From CAZUGH01 sp964619785 (lineage in GTDB: Bacteria; Bacillota; Clostridia; Lachnospirales; Lachnospiraceae), in contig CAZUGH010000012.1 of the NCBI GenBank assembly GCA_964619785.1, positions 1-40,115 of the forward strand: 40,115 nt of DNA. The letters are read 5' to 3'. The notes beneath the pieces are model-generated. The model did not search any database. It was not told the DNA's origin and saw only the letters and a list, made by a program, of their open reading frames with translations. Of this stretch, positions 7,406 to 15,676 are shown in pieces. Within the stretch, counting starts at the first letter, position 1. Each line of letters opens with the position of its first letter. A program made the position numbers and the translations under genes.

Positions 7406-9565
7406 GTGAAGATTATACGAAGAAGCGGCGTTGAGGACGAATTCGATGATGCCAAGATCGAAGCCGCCATTGTGAAAGCGAACAATAGTGTAGTGGAGTC
7501 AGAGAGGATGAATTCGTTAACGATTCATCTGATTGTTAGGGCGGTTGTAGAGGAATGTGCATTGATGAAGCATTCTCCTAGTGTCGAGGAAGTACAGGAT
7601 ATGGTGGAGAATCATATCATGGAGAAGAATGCATTTAACGTTGCCAGGAATTATATTACCTATCGTTATAAGAGGGCGATGGTACGTAAGTCCAATTCTA
7701 CTGACCAGCAGATTTTGAGTTTGCTTGAGTGTAACAATGAAGAAGTGAAGCAGGAGAATTCCAACAAGAATCCGATTGTCAATAGTGTACAACGTGATTA
7801 TATGGCAGGAGAGGTTAGTAAGGATATCACCAAACGTTTCTTGCTTCCGAAGGAGATTGTTGAGGCACATGATAAGGGAATTATCCATTTTCATGATGCA
7901 GATTACTTTGCACAGCACATGCACAACTGTTGTCTTGTGAACTTAGAGGATATGTTACAAAACGGAACTGTAATTAGTGAGACGATGATTGAGAGACCGA
8001 AGAGCTTCTCAACAGCATGTAATATTGCAACCCAGGCAATTGCACAGATTGCTAGCTCACAATATGGTGGACAGAGTATTTCCCTCTCTCATCTGGCGCC
8101 TTTTGTTCAGGTAAGTCGTCAGAAGTTCCGTAAGGAGACAAAGGATAAATTAGAACGTGCTGGTATTACACCAACTGATGAAATGGTGAATCAGATTGCA
8201 GAAGATCGTGTTCGTGAAGAGATTAAGCAGGGTGTACAGATTATTCAATATCAAGTAACAACATTAATGACAACGAATGGACAAGCACCTTTTGTTACTG
8301 TATTTATGTATCTGAATGAAGTGGAAGATGGTCAGCTCCGTAAGGATTTGGCGCTAGTAATCGAAGAGACTTTGCGTCAGAGAATTCTGGGTGTAAAGAA
8401 CGAAAAAGGTGTCTATATCACGCCTGCATTTCCTAAGCTGATCTATGTACTTGAAGAAGATAATATAAGAGAAGGAACACCATATTATGAGTTAACCAAG
8501 TTGGCTGCAGAATGTACAGCGAAGCGTATGGTTCCAGATTACATATCCGAGAAAGTTATGAAGAATCTGAAGAAGGACAATTGCTATCCATGTATGGGAT
8601 GCCGTTCATTCTTGACAGTTTATGATGATGAGAAGGGAAATCCTAAGTTTTATGGCCGATTTAACCAAGGTGTTGTTACACTGAATCTTGTAGATATAGC
8701 ATGTTCATCAAGTAAAGATATGGATTTATTCTGGAATATTCTTGATGAAAGATTGGAAATGTGTCATCAGGCACTTTTGATTCGTCACAATCGTCTGAAG
8801 GGAACTAAGTCAGATGTTGCACCGATTCTCTGGCAGAATGGTGCATTGGCACGATTGAAGAAGGGCGAGACGATAGACAAGCTGTTATTCAATGGTTATT
8901 CCACAATTTCTTTAGGATATGCTGGTCTGTGCGAATGCACTAGATACATGAAGGGTGTGTCCCATACGGAGTCAGATGGTACAGAGTTTGCCTTGAAGGT
9001 TATGCATAAGTTAAATGATGCATGTGCGCAGTGGAAGGCAGAACATAACATTGACTTTAGCTTATACGGAACACCACTTGAGTCTACAACATACAAGTTT
9101 GCAAAATGTCTTCAGAAGCGTTTTGGTTCGATACCAGGCGTGACAGATCGTAATTATATTACAAATAGTTATCATGTTCATGTTACAGAAGAAATTAATG
9201 CATTTGATAAGTTATCTTTTGAGTCACAGTTCCAGGAGTTGTCACCAGGTGGTGCAATTAGTTATGTGGAAGTACCTAACATGAAGGATAACCTAGAGGC
9301 TGTTATTACTGTTATGCAATATATCTATGACAATATCATGTATGCAGAATTGAATACAAAGAGTGATTATTGTATGGATTGTGGATATGATGGTGAAATA
9401 CAGATTGTAGAAGAAGATGGCAAACTGATTTGGGAATGTCCAAATTGTGGCAATCGAAATCAGGATAGAATGAATGTAGCACGTAGAACTTGTGGGTATA
9501 TCGGAACTCAGTTCTGGAATCAAGGTCGTACCCAGGAGATTAAAGAGCGCGTTTTGCATTTGTAA
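7406..9565 (+). CDS. nrdD: Anaerobic (class III) ribonucleoside-triphosphate reductase
   Basis: 719-residue cytoplasmic glycyl-radical enzyme reducing ribonucleoside triphosphates to deoxy forms without oxygen. Residues 1 to about 95 form an ATP-cone allosteric domain (KIIRRSGVEDEFDDAKIEAA). The catalytic barrel follows, including HMHNCCLVNLEDML and NNCYPCMGCRSFL-type cysteine segments. Near the end are a zinc ribbon (CMDCG and CPNCG) and the glycyl-radical loop RRTCGYIG, with G697 as the expected radical site. Length is normal for the family. The start is GTG at 7406 after AAAGGAAGG. nrdG follows after 37 bp. The leader shows no cobalamin riboswitch, consistent with a B12-independent class III enzyme. 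Confidence 0.96.
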   Translation: MKIIRRSGVEDEFDDAKIEAAIVKANNSVVESERMNSLTIHLIVRAVVEECALMKHSPSVEEVQDMVENHIMEKNAFNVARNYITYRYKRAMVRKSNSTDQQILSLLECNNEEVKQENSNKNPIVNSVQRDYMAGEVSKDITKRFLLPKEIVEAHDKGIIHFHDADYFAQHMHNCCLVNLEDMLQNGTVISETMIERPKSFSTACNIATQAIAQIASSQYGGQSISLSHLAPFVQVSRQKFRKETKDKLERAGITPTDEMVNQIAEDRVREEIKQGVQIIQYQVTTLMTTNGQAPFVTVFMYLNEVEDGQLRKDLALVIEETLRQRILGVKNEKGVYITPAFPKLIYVLEEDNIREGTPYYELTKLAAECTAKRMVPDYISEKVMKNLKKDNCYPCMGCRSFLTVYDDEKGNPKFYGRFNQGVVTLNLVDIACSSSKDMDLFWNILDERLEMCHQALLIRHNRLKGTKSDVAPILWQNGALARLKKGETIDKLLFNGYSTISLGYAGLCECTRYMKGVSHTESDGTEFALKVMHKLNDACAQWKAEHNIDFSLYGTPLESTTYKFAKCLQKRFGSIPGVTDRNYITNSYHVHVTEEINAFDKLSFESQFQELSPGGAISYVEVPNMKDNLEAVITVMQYIYDNIMYAELNTKSDYCMDCGYDGEIQIVEEDGKLIWECPNCGNRNQDRMNVARRTCGYIGTQFWNQGRTQEIKERVLHL

Positions 9566-9602
9566 ATGCAAGTGACAGAGTCGCTCAGAAATGAGGGATA
9601 GT

Positions 9603-10121
9603 GTGCATTACTCAGCAATCAAGTATTGTGATATTGCGAATGGAACGGGTGTCCGAACAGTGCTTTTTGTCTCGGGCTGTCGGAATCACTGTAAGGAGTG
9701 TTTTCAGCCAGAGACATGGAATTTCGAACATGGGGAAGTTTTTGATGAAAGCGTTGAAGATAAATTGATTGAGTCTCTGAAACCAGATTATGTTGAGGGT
9801 ATCACGTTACTTGGTGGTGATCCAATGGAAGAAGAGAATCAGAGTGTTTTGCTTCCATTTCTTCGCAAGATTCGTCAGAGATATCCGGATAAGAAGACGA
9901 TATGGGCATATACAGGTTATGTGTTAGATGTTGATTTGGTTCCTGGTGGAAGAAAGTTTACGATTGATACAGATGAATTATTGTCGTATCTAGATGTGTT
10001 GGTGGATGGACCTTTCATTTTAGAGCAAAAGAATATCGCCTTGAAGTTTAGGGGCTCTGCAAATCAAAGAATTATTGATATGAGAGAATATCGTAATACA
10101 GGCAGTATCGTTGTTTTGTAG
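9603..10121 (+). CDS. nrdG: Anaerobic ribonucleotide reductase-activating radical SAM protein
   Basis: About 172 residues; radical SAM activase that generates the glycyl radical on NrdD using S-adenosylmethionine and a [4Fe-4S] cluster. The CxxxCxxC motif is C26-C30-C33 (SGCRNHCKECF), and LLGGDPM is the SAM-contacting GGE-like segment. I choose the GTG at 9603 because the protein then begins MHYSAIKYCDIANGTGVR, as in other NrdG proteins, and GAGGG (9593-9597) is well placed; an ATG at 9591 would add four residues but has a poor ribosome site. Cotranscribed with nrdD. A strong hairpin begins on its stop codon. Confidence 0.95.
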   Translation: MHYSAIKYCDIANGTGVRTVLFVSGCRNHCKECFQPETWNFEHGEVFDESVEDKLIESLKPDYVEGITLLGGDPMEEENQSVLLPFLRKIRQRYPDKKTIWAYTGYVLDVDLVPGGRKFTIDTDELLSYLDVLVDGPFILEQKNIALKFRGSANQRIIDMREYRNTGSIVVL

Positions 10122-10143
10122 AGAGGGGGGATTCCCCCTCTCT
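10120..10143 (+). terminator. Strong GC hairpin after nrdG
   Basis: A perfect 10-bp stem AGAGAGGGGG / CCCCCTCTCT with loop GATT starts at the nrdG stop codon. The following sequence (GCTTTGTATAAATA) lacks a continuous T run, so it may be a weak terminator or an RNA-stabilising 3' hairpin that still lets some transcription into the aldo/keto reductase-lar genes. Confidence 0.6.
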
Positions 10144-10163
10144 GCTTTGTATAAATACTTAAA

Positions 10164-10203
10164 TTAAAATTCTTATATAACATATGTTATATAAGAATTT
10201 TAA
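10164..10203. repeat. Perfect 40-bp palindrome centred on a start codon
   Basis: TTAAAATTCTTATATAACAT is followed immediately by its exact reverse complement, giving 20 paired positions with no mismatch and no spacer. The symmetry axis lies between 10183 and 10184, so the ATG of the aldo/keto reductase is the first codon of the right arm. No Shine-Dalgarno sequence lies upstream of this ATG. The element could be a DNA operator, a cruciform, or an mRNA hairpin that hides the start codon. TATAAA at 10150-10155 would, if a -10 box, start the transcript almost at the palindrome. Confidence 0.9.
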
Positions 10204-11290
10204 GGATATTTTTTTATCCAGATTAGGAATGGGCAATATGCGTCTTCCCGTTGATTCAAGTAAAGAGGGTAGTCCGGTAGATTACGATAAAGCACAAGAG
10301 ATGATTGATTATGCCATGTCTCAAGGAATCAATTATTATGATACTGCTTATGTATATCACAATGGTGAATCTGAGACTTTTTTAGGCCATGCGATGAATA
10401 AGTATCCTAGAGAGTCCTATTATCTAGCAACCAAGTTTAATATTCATGCAAATTCAGACTATAAGGCTACCTTTGAGGAACAGCTTGAAAAGTTGCAGAC
10501 AGACTATATTGATTTTTATCTGCTTCATGCTGTTATGGACCACACGTATGAGCAATATATTGATTGCGGCTGTATTGATTACTTTGTGGAACAACAGAAG
10601 AAAGGTAGAATCAAGTATTTAGGATTTTCCTCACATTCTAGTCCAGAGGTTCTTGAAAAGATGGCATCTTATCGCAAATGGGATTTCGTTCAGATTCAGT
10701 TGAATTATTATGATTGGATGTATGGTTCCGCAAAGAAAGAGTATGAGATTTTGACAGAGAAGAATATTCCTGTCATGGTTATGGAGTCAATTCGTGGTGG
10801 CCGTTTATCCTCCTTGACTGATTCTGCAAATGAATTGTTAAAGAAGGCAGAACCGGAGAGAAGTATCTCATCTTGGGCATTGCGTTTTTTGATGTCGTTA
10901 CCAAATGTTCAGGTGATGCTTAGTGGTATGTCAACACTAGAACAAGCACAAGATAATATTGGTACATTTTCTCATGATTGTGCATTGAGTGAAGAGGAAA
11001 CCCAGTTGTTATTGAAGGCTTGCGACTTGTTTCATGGAGATGTTGTGGTTCCTTGTACCGGTTGCAGGTATTGCTGCGAGGGTTGTCCGCAGCAAATCGA
11101 TATTCCTTCAGTTCTTGCCATCTACAATAAACTTAAGACGGATGGTACCTGGGGAATTCGTGAGACGATAGATAAGATTGAAGCTGGCAAGGGGCCTGGA
11201 GATTGTATTGGTTGTGGAGCTTGTTTGACGGAGTGCCCACAGAGTATTCAGATACCTGACATGATGGCGGAATTGGCTGCCGTTAAATAG
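10184..11290 (+). CDS. Aldo/keto reductase with C-terminal 2x[4Fe-4S] ferredoxin domain
   Basis: 368 residues. Residues 1 to about 270 form an aldo/keto reductase barrel with the catalytic set visible as YYDTAYVYHNGESE (Asp and Tyr), YYLATKFN (Lys) and YIDFYLLHAV (His). The C-terminal about 85 residues carry two ferredoxin-like cysteine blocks, CTGCRYCCEGCPQQIDIP and CIGCGACLTECPQSIQIP, suggesting two [4Fe-4S] clusters. Such fused proteins are common in anaerobes and are thought to be redox enzymes of unknown substrate. The ATG at 10184 is the only start that keeps the first strand, since an in-frame TAA lies two codons upstream, but it has no ribosome site and lies in a 40-bp palindrome. larB follows 20 bp later on the same strand, so the protein may be linked to the Lar enzyme's metabolism; this is inferred. 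Confidence 0.88.
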   Translation: MLYKNFKDIFLSRLGMGNMRLPVDSSKEGSPVDYDKAQEMIDYAMSQGINYYDTAYVYHNGESETFLGHAMNKYPRESYYLATKFNIHANSDYKATFEEQLEKLQTDYIDFYLLHAVMDHTYEQYIDCGCIDYFVEQQKKGRIKYLGFSSHSSPEVLEKMASYRKWDFVQIQLNYYDWMYGSAKKEYEILTEKNIPVMVMESIRGGRLSSLTDSANELLKKAEPERSISSWALRFLMSLPNVQVMLSGMSTLEQAQDNIGTFSHDCALSEEETQLLLKACDLFHGDVVVPCTGCRYCCEGCPQQIDIPSVLAIYNKLKTDGTWGIRETIDKIEAGKGPGDCIGCGACLTECPQSIQIPDMMAELAAVK

Positions 11291-11310
11291 AATTGACAGG
11301 AGGGACTATC

Positions 11311-12054
11311 GTGGATGTGAATGAAATATTGAATCAAGTTAAGGCTGGCACAATGTCAGTAAAGGACGCAGAACATTTTTTGAAAGCACAACCTTTTGAA
11401 GAACTAGGTTATGCGAAACTTGATACACACAGAGAGATACGTTCAGGATTTCCTGAGGTAATCTTTTGTAGCGGGAAACCAGATGAATATCTAACGAGTA
11501 TTTATGAAAAACTGTATGAGCACAATGGCGAGGTGTTTGGTACGAGAGCAAGTGAACATCAATATGAGTTGGTAAGAAAGACACTTCCCCAGGTCACATA
11601 TGACCCAGTTTCTCACATTCTCAAGATTGAAAAATCGGATAAGGTGAGAACGGGCAAGATTGCTATATGTACGGCGGGTACAGCGGATATTCCGGTTGCG
11701 GAGGAAGCGGCACAGACAGCGGAATACTTTGGTGCAAATGTGGAGCGGATATTTGATGTTGGTGTGAGCGGATTGCACCGTTTATTATCACGGCTTGATA
11801 CCATTCAAGAAGCGAATTGCGTGGTGGCGGTCGCTGGTATGGAAGGTGCTTTGGCGAGTGTGATTGGTGGTCTTGTGAGTCGCCCTGTCATTGCTGTTCC
11901 AACATCAATTGGCTATGGAGCAAGTATGCACGGGTTATCTGCGCTTTTGACTATGATTAATTCCTGTGCGAATGGAATTGCGGTGGTTAATATTGATAAT
12001 GGTTATGGTGCAGGCTATATGGCAACACAGATTAATCGTTTGGCGAAAGGATAA
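11311..12054 (+). CDS. larB: LarB, nickel-pincer cofactor biosynthesis carboxylase/hydrolase
   Basis: About 247 residues. LarB acts on nicotinic acid adenine dinucleotide, carboxylating C5 of the pyridinium ring and cleaving the phosphoanhydride, the first step toward the nickel-pincer nucleotide of lactate racemase. The N-terminal helical part (VNEILNQVKAGTMSVKDAEHFL, then LDTHREIRSGFPEVIFC) is typical. The C-terminal PurE/AIR-carboxylase-like part has TAGTADIPVAEEAA, FDVGVSGLHRLL, VAGMEGALASVIGGLV and PTSIGYGAS. The start is GTG at 11311, six bases after AGGAGGG; an in-frame TTG at 11293 lacks this site. It is followed 6 bp later by larE. Confidence 0.93.
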   Translation: MDVNEILNQVKAGTMSVKDAEHFLKAQPFEELGYAKLDTHREIRSGFPEVIFCSGKPDEYLTSIYEKLYEHNGEVFGTRASEHQYELVRKTLPQVTYDPVSHILKIEKSDKVRTGKIAICTAGTADIPVAEEAAQTAEYFGANVERIFDVGVSGLHRLLSRLDTIQEANCVVAVAGMEGALASVIGGLVSRPVIAVPTSIGYGASMHGLSALLTMINSCANGIAVVNIDNGYGAGYMATQINRLAKG

Positions 12055-12060
12055 GTTGGT

Positions 12061-12903
12061 GTGAATATTTTTCAAGGAAAATGCAATGCTCTTCATGAGC
12101 AAATGGATCAATATGCAAAAGCAGATGTTGCTATCGCTTTCTCTGGAGGAATTGATAGTAGTCTGTTATTGAAGGTGGCAACGGAACATAGTAAGGCCTA
12201 TGGCACGAAGGTGTATGCCATAACAGCGGATACGGAGTTGCACCCCACTGGTGATGTCGAGATAGCTCAATCTGTTGCGAATGAGATGGGTGCGATTCAT
12301 CAGGTTCTCGCTGTCAACGAATTGGAAGAAGCTGATATTCGGTATAATCCGGTGGATCGTTGTTATCGATGTAAGCATTATTTGTTTGAACAGATTATTG
12401 ATTTAGCTCGAAAGAAGGGTGTTTGTACTGTGATGGATGGCACAAACTTCGATGATTTGTTGGTGTATCGCCCAGGCTTGAAGGCATTGGATGAATTGGG
12501 TATTGCCAGTCCGTTAAAGGATTGTGGCTTTACAAAAGAAGAAGTAAGAGAGTTAGCGATTCAATACGATATATCTGTAGCAAAACGTCCTTCTGCCCCT
12601 TGTCTGGCAACGCGATTCCCTTATGGAGATGAGCTGAGTGTTGAACGAATGGAGCGTGTAGATACAGGAGAGCATGAACTTAAGAAATTGGGTCTTTACA
12701 ATGTTCGTATTCGTGTACATGGAGACATTTGCCGAATTGAAGTGGACGACAAGTATATCACGAAGTTGGTCGAACACCGAGATGATATCGTTGATTGTTT
12801 GAAAAAAATAGGATATACATACATTACCTTGGATTTAGAAGGATTTCGGTCGGGGAGTATGGATATCCATGTAAATCATAAAAAAGATAACGGAAAGGAA
12901 TAA
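12061..12903 (+). CDS. larE: LarE, ATP-dependent sulfur transferase for the nickel-pincer cofactor
   Basis: 280 residues, PP-loop ATP pyrophosphatase family. The motif SGGIDSS (28-34) binds ATP for adenylation of the pyridinium dicarboxylate mononucleotide. C181 in SAPCLATRFPYG lies where the sacrificial cysteine of the Lactiplantibacillus enzyme sits, so each turnover may consume this cysteine; CYRCK (around residues 101-104) is also conserved in relatives. Clustered C-terminal cysteines of the [4Fe-4S]-type LarE are not evident. GTG start at 12061, six bases after the larB stop; larC starts four bases after its own stop, so the three genes are tightly coupled. Confidence 0.93.
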   Translation: MNIFQGKCNALHEQMDQYAKADVAIAFSGGIDSSLLLKVATEHSKAYGTKVYAITADTELHPTGDVEIAQSVANEMGAIHQVLAVNELEEADIRYNPVDRCYRCKHYLFEQIIDLARKKGVCTVMDGTNFDDLLVYRPGLKALDELGIASPLKDCGFTKEEVRELAIQYDISVAKRPSAPCLATRFPYGDELSVERMERVDTGEHELKKLGLYNVRIRVHGDICRIEVDDKYITKLVEHRDDIVDCLKKIGYTYITLDLEGFRSGSMDIHVNHKKDNGKE

Positions 12904-12907
12904 GAGA

Positions 12908-14158
12908 ATGAATCATACATTATACTTAGAGTGCTTATCAGGTATTAGTGGAGACATGACAGTAGCGGCATTGCTTGATTTGGGTGCGGATGAAGCTGTG
13001 TTAAAAAGCGTGATTGAGAGTTTGCCCTTAGAAGGATTTCATGTTCATATTAGTCGTGTGATTAAGTCAGGGATTGATGCATGTGACTTTGATGTACATC
13101 TTGATGCAGCACATGAGAATCATGATCATGATATGGAGTATCTACATGGTGCTCATCACCATCATCATGAACACCATCATACACATGAACATCGTGGAAT
13201 GCCGGAGATTCGACAGATTATCGAAGCTGGCGATATGACTGATGGCGCTAGGAAGCTGGCACTTCATATTTTCACAATTCTGGCAGAGGCAGAATCGAAG
13301 GCACACCATCTTCCGGTGGATGAGGTCCATTTTCATGAGGTAGGAGCAGTAGATTCAATCGTGGATATTGTTGCCGTGGCGGTATGTATTGACAATCTAC
13401 AGATTAAGGAAGTTGTTGTTCCAAAACTTTGTGAAGGAACTGGTATGATTCGTTGTCAGCATGGAATGCTTCCTGTCCCTGTACCTGCCGTGGCAAATAT
13501 TATGGAAGCGTATCATTTGCCCCTACAAATTATCGATATAGAAGGCGAATTTGTAACACCTACGGGAGCAGCTATTGTAGCAGCACTCATGACGGATGAA
13601 AAATTACCGGAACAATTTCGTGTCGTAAAGACTGGAATTGGTGCAGGCAAGAGGGAGTATGAGCGACCAAGTATGCTTCGTGCTATGATAGTTGAATCGA
13701 TTCAGACAGAGCAGGAAGATGTTATCTACAAGTTAGAGAGCAACATTGATGATTGTAGTGGTGAAGTGCTTGGTTATACGATGGAGAAACTTTTAGCAGC
13801 CGGTGCTAGAGATGTGCATTATACACCTGTTTACATGAAGAAGAATCGTCCGGGCTGGCTGTTGACCGTGATTTGCTCGAAACAGAAGGTGGATGCATTG
13901 GAACGAATGATTTTCCACGAGACAACAACGATTGGAATACGACGTTTCAAGGTGGAACGGTCTGTTTTACAACGCAGTCAAGTGACTGTTCAGACAGAGC
14001 TAGGTGAAGCTGTCTTGAAGGTGTGCGAATTAGATGGAGAACGTCGTTACTATCCAGAATACGATAGTGTTGTGAAACTGTGTGAGACGAGTGGTCGTTC
14101 CTATGGAGATGTATACCAGATGTTGTCCCGAACAGAAATTACACATTCGTCAAAGTAA
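12908..14158 (+). CDS. larC: LarC, nickel insertion protein (single-frame)
   Basis: 416 residues. LarC inserts nickel into the dithiolated pyridinium nucleotide in a CTP-dependent reaction. The start LYLECLSGISGDMTVAALLDLGA and blocks DEVHFHEVGAVDSIVDIV, EGEFVTPTGAAI and SNIDDCSGEVLGY are family hallmarks. A histidine-rich stretch, about residues 68-96 with more than a dozen His, is a likely nickel-storage loop. Unlike the Lactiplantibacillus plantarum case, where larC is made by frameshifting between two frames, the gene here is one uninterrupted frame. A terminator hairpin follows at 14189-14219. No larA is present in the window. Confidence 0.94.
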   Translation: MNHTLYLECLSGISGDMTVAALLDLGADEAVLKSVIESLPLEGFHVHISRVIKSGIDACDFDVHLDAAHENHDHDMEYLHGAHHHHHEHHHTHEHRGMPEIRQIIEAGDMTDGARKLALHIFTILAEAESKAHHLPVDEVHFHEVGAVDSIVDIVAVAVCIDNLQIKEVVVPKLCEGTGMIRCQHGMLPVPVPAVANIMEAYHLPLQIIDIEGEFVTPTGAAIVAALMTDEKLPEQFRVVKTGIGAGKREYERPSMLRAMIVESIQTEQEDVIYKLESNIDDCSGEVLGYTMEKLLAAGARDVHYTPVYMKKNRPGWLLTVICSKQKVDALERMIFHETTTIGIRRFKVERSVLQRSQVTVQTELGEAVLKVCELDGERRYYPEYDSVVKLCETSGRSYGDVYQMLSRTEITHSSK

Positions 14159-14188
14159 TCTGACAAAATACCCTATAATTCAAAGAAA

Positions 14189-14219
14189 AAAAGAGTAAGA
14201 ATATATTTCTTGCTCTTTT
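14189..14219 (+). terminator. Terminator hairpin after larC
   Basis: A 13-bp stem (14189-14201 with 14207-14219, one T-G wobble pair) and a 5-base loop, A-rich on the left and TTTT at the right foot. Reads as an intrinsic terminator ending the aldo/keto reductase-larBEC unit. Confidence 0.7.
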
Positions 14220-14235
14220 CTTGTGTCACAAAATA

Positions 14236-14244
14236 TGGTATAAT
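14236..14244 (+). promoter_or_regulatory. Extended -10 promoter of the cda operon
   Basis: TGGTATAAT (14236-14244) is a perfect extended -10 element (TGnTATAAT); the -35 region 17 bp upstream (TTTTCT) is poor, which an extended -10 can offset. It lies just after the larC terminator and before AGGAGGT at the next gene, so it likely drives the membrane protein-cdaA-cdaR-leuA run. Confidence 0.6.
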
Positions 14245-14278
14245 TATATGATTAAAAGATACAATTTAGGAGGTAGTC

Positions 14279-14701
14279 ATGCTAAGTGAAGAGAAACTAC
14301 GTCTCATGATTCGCCTTTCAAATTATGAAAGCGGTCAAGGGAAAAAGGACTTATATCGGACTAGTTTTTATCGGTCGGATTATATTCATTTACAAGTGCT
14401 TAAGACGGTAGTCGCAGTTACGATTTCGCTTGTCTTGATGTTGGTATTTGCTATGTTATATCGTGCGGATTATCTTCTGACCAATGTGGTATCTTTGAAT
14501 TATCCAAGGATTATAAGTATGGTGGTTCTCATTTATCTGCTGTTGATTTTTTCGTTTATTGGTATCACGATTCATACAGCTACACATGAATATGAAGAGT
14601 CAAGGAAGCGTGTCAAGATTTATCAGGACACAATAGATGATTTGATGAATTATTATGATGAGGAGGAGACTGATGTCAGTCCTACTGGAACTAAAGGGTA
14701 A
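14279..14701 (+). CDS. Small two-helix membrane protein upstream of cdaA
   Basis: 140 residues, not recognised. It has a charged N-terminal about 40 residues with several Tyr and Arg, two membrane segments (about 43-62 and 76-98), and a charged helical tail (HEYEESRKRVKIYQDTIDDLMNYYDEEE) that should be cytoplasmic. ATG at 14279 after AGGAGGT. The end overlaps the next gene by 29 bp, implying translational coupling. Its place as first gene of the cdaA-cdaR operon suggests a role tied to c-di-AMP signalling or envelope homeostasis, but nothing in the sequence shows a reaction. Confidence 0.7.
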   Translation: MLSEEKLRLMIRLSNYESGQGKKDLYRTSFYRSDYIHLQVLKTVVAVTISLVLMLVFAMLYRADYLLTNVVSLNYPRIISMVVLIYLLLIFSFIGITIHTATHEYEESRKRVKIYQDTIDDLMNYYDEEETDVSPTGTKG

Positions 14702-15668
14702 GTTAAAAGAATTTTATGAGAAGCATTTTGATATACTTCGTCCATTACTTCGTTTCGTTTTGGCATTTGTGTGCTTTTTCTTGGTTAATGCACAACTTGG
14801 AAGTGAAGATGGTTTGGTATTGATTGTTATACCGCTTGTTTGTGCTTTTGCATGTAGTTTTTTGCCAGATGCATTCATTGTATATATTAGTGGATTGTTG
14901 GCATCTGCTCAGATTTTCATGGTGTCGTCGATTTTGGGAATCGGTGTATTGATTCTGTTTCTTGTGATTTTCTTGTTGATAGGACGTTATGCTAGTGAAC
15001 AGTTATTTATTGTTTTGGCAATTCCGCTTTGTACCATTTTTCATGTATCATATGTTGTGCCAATTGTGGCAGCATTATTTGTTGGCCCGATTGTATTACC
15101 AGCTATTGTACTTGGCGTGATTGTCCGATATTTATTTATAGCAATTGCAGCAGCGATGACGGCTCCGAATTTGGCATCAGGGACAGCTGGGAATCTAGAG
15201 ATTTTCCAGTATGTCGTTGATAGTGTTTTGAAAAGTCAAGAGATGTTATTGTGTATTGTAGCATTTGTTGTATCCTATGCTGTCACTTATTTTGTGAGAA
15301 AGCGTAAGGCAAATTATGCATCACAAATTGCAATATTACTTGGTTCTTTTGTTATGATTGTAACTGTATTATTTGGGAATATTATGATTGAGGAGAATGT
15401 GGATGTTGTATTATTCTCTGTTGGTATGGTGTTCTCGATGGCGGTTGCTTATGTGATTCAGTTCTTCCGCATGACATTGGATTATACAGGAACAAGAAAT
15501 CTACAGTTTGAAGATGATGAGTATTATTATTATGTGAAGGCTGTTCCAAAGTTGAAGGTTGCAAGTAAAGATAAAACGGTAACGAGAATCAATCCGAAAG
15601 AAGAATCGGTTGATGTTTTACAAGAAGAATTTGATAAAGTGTTTAACGAAGAAAATACAAAAAACTAG
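14673..15668 (+). CDS. Polytopic membrane protein of unknown function in cda operon
   Basis: About 331 residues with about eight predicted membrane helices between residues 20 and 265, then a soluble C-terminal tail of about 65 residues with a run of Tyr (DDEYYYYVKAVPKL). I choose the ATG at 14673, six bases after AGGAGGAG; the upstream in-frame ATG at 14655 has no such site. No enzymatic motif is recognised. It lies 8 bp before cdaA and overlaps the preceding membrane gene, so it is probably a functional partner of the diadenylate cyclase unit, for example a sensor or scaffold. That is inference from position. Confidence 0.7.
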   Translation: MSVLLELKGKLKEFYEKHFDILRPLLRFVLAFVCFFLVNAQLGSEDGLVLIVIPLVCAFACSFLPDAFIVYISGLLASAQIFMVSSILGIGVLILFLVIFLLIGRYASEQLFIVLAIPLCTIFHVSYVVPIVAALFVGPIVLPAIVLGVIVRYLFIAIAAAMTAPNLASGTAGNLEIFQYVVDSVLKSQEMLLCIVAFVVSYAVTYFVRKRKANYASQIAILLGSFVMIVTVLFGNIMIEENVDVVLFSVGMVFSMAVAYVIQFFRMTLDYTGTRNLQFEDDEYYYYVKAVPKLKVASKDKTVTRINPKEESVDVLQEEFDKVFNEENTKN

Positions 15669-15676
15669 GGGGCAAC

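Noticed and set aside
10164..10203. Palindrome as an insertion-sequence or transposon end
   Set aside because: No transposase, target duplication or second copy is visible in the window, and the palindrome runs into the coding start of a conserved gene.
13110..13195. CAT/CAC-rich tract in larC as a tandem repeat element
   Set aside because: It encodes the expected His-rich loop of LarC and has no regular repeat unit.
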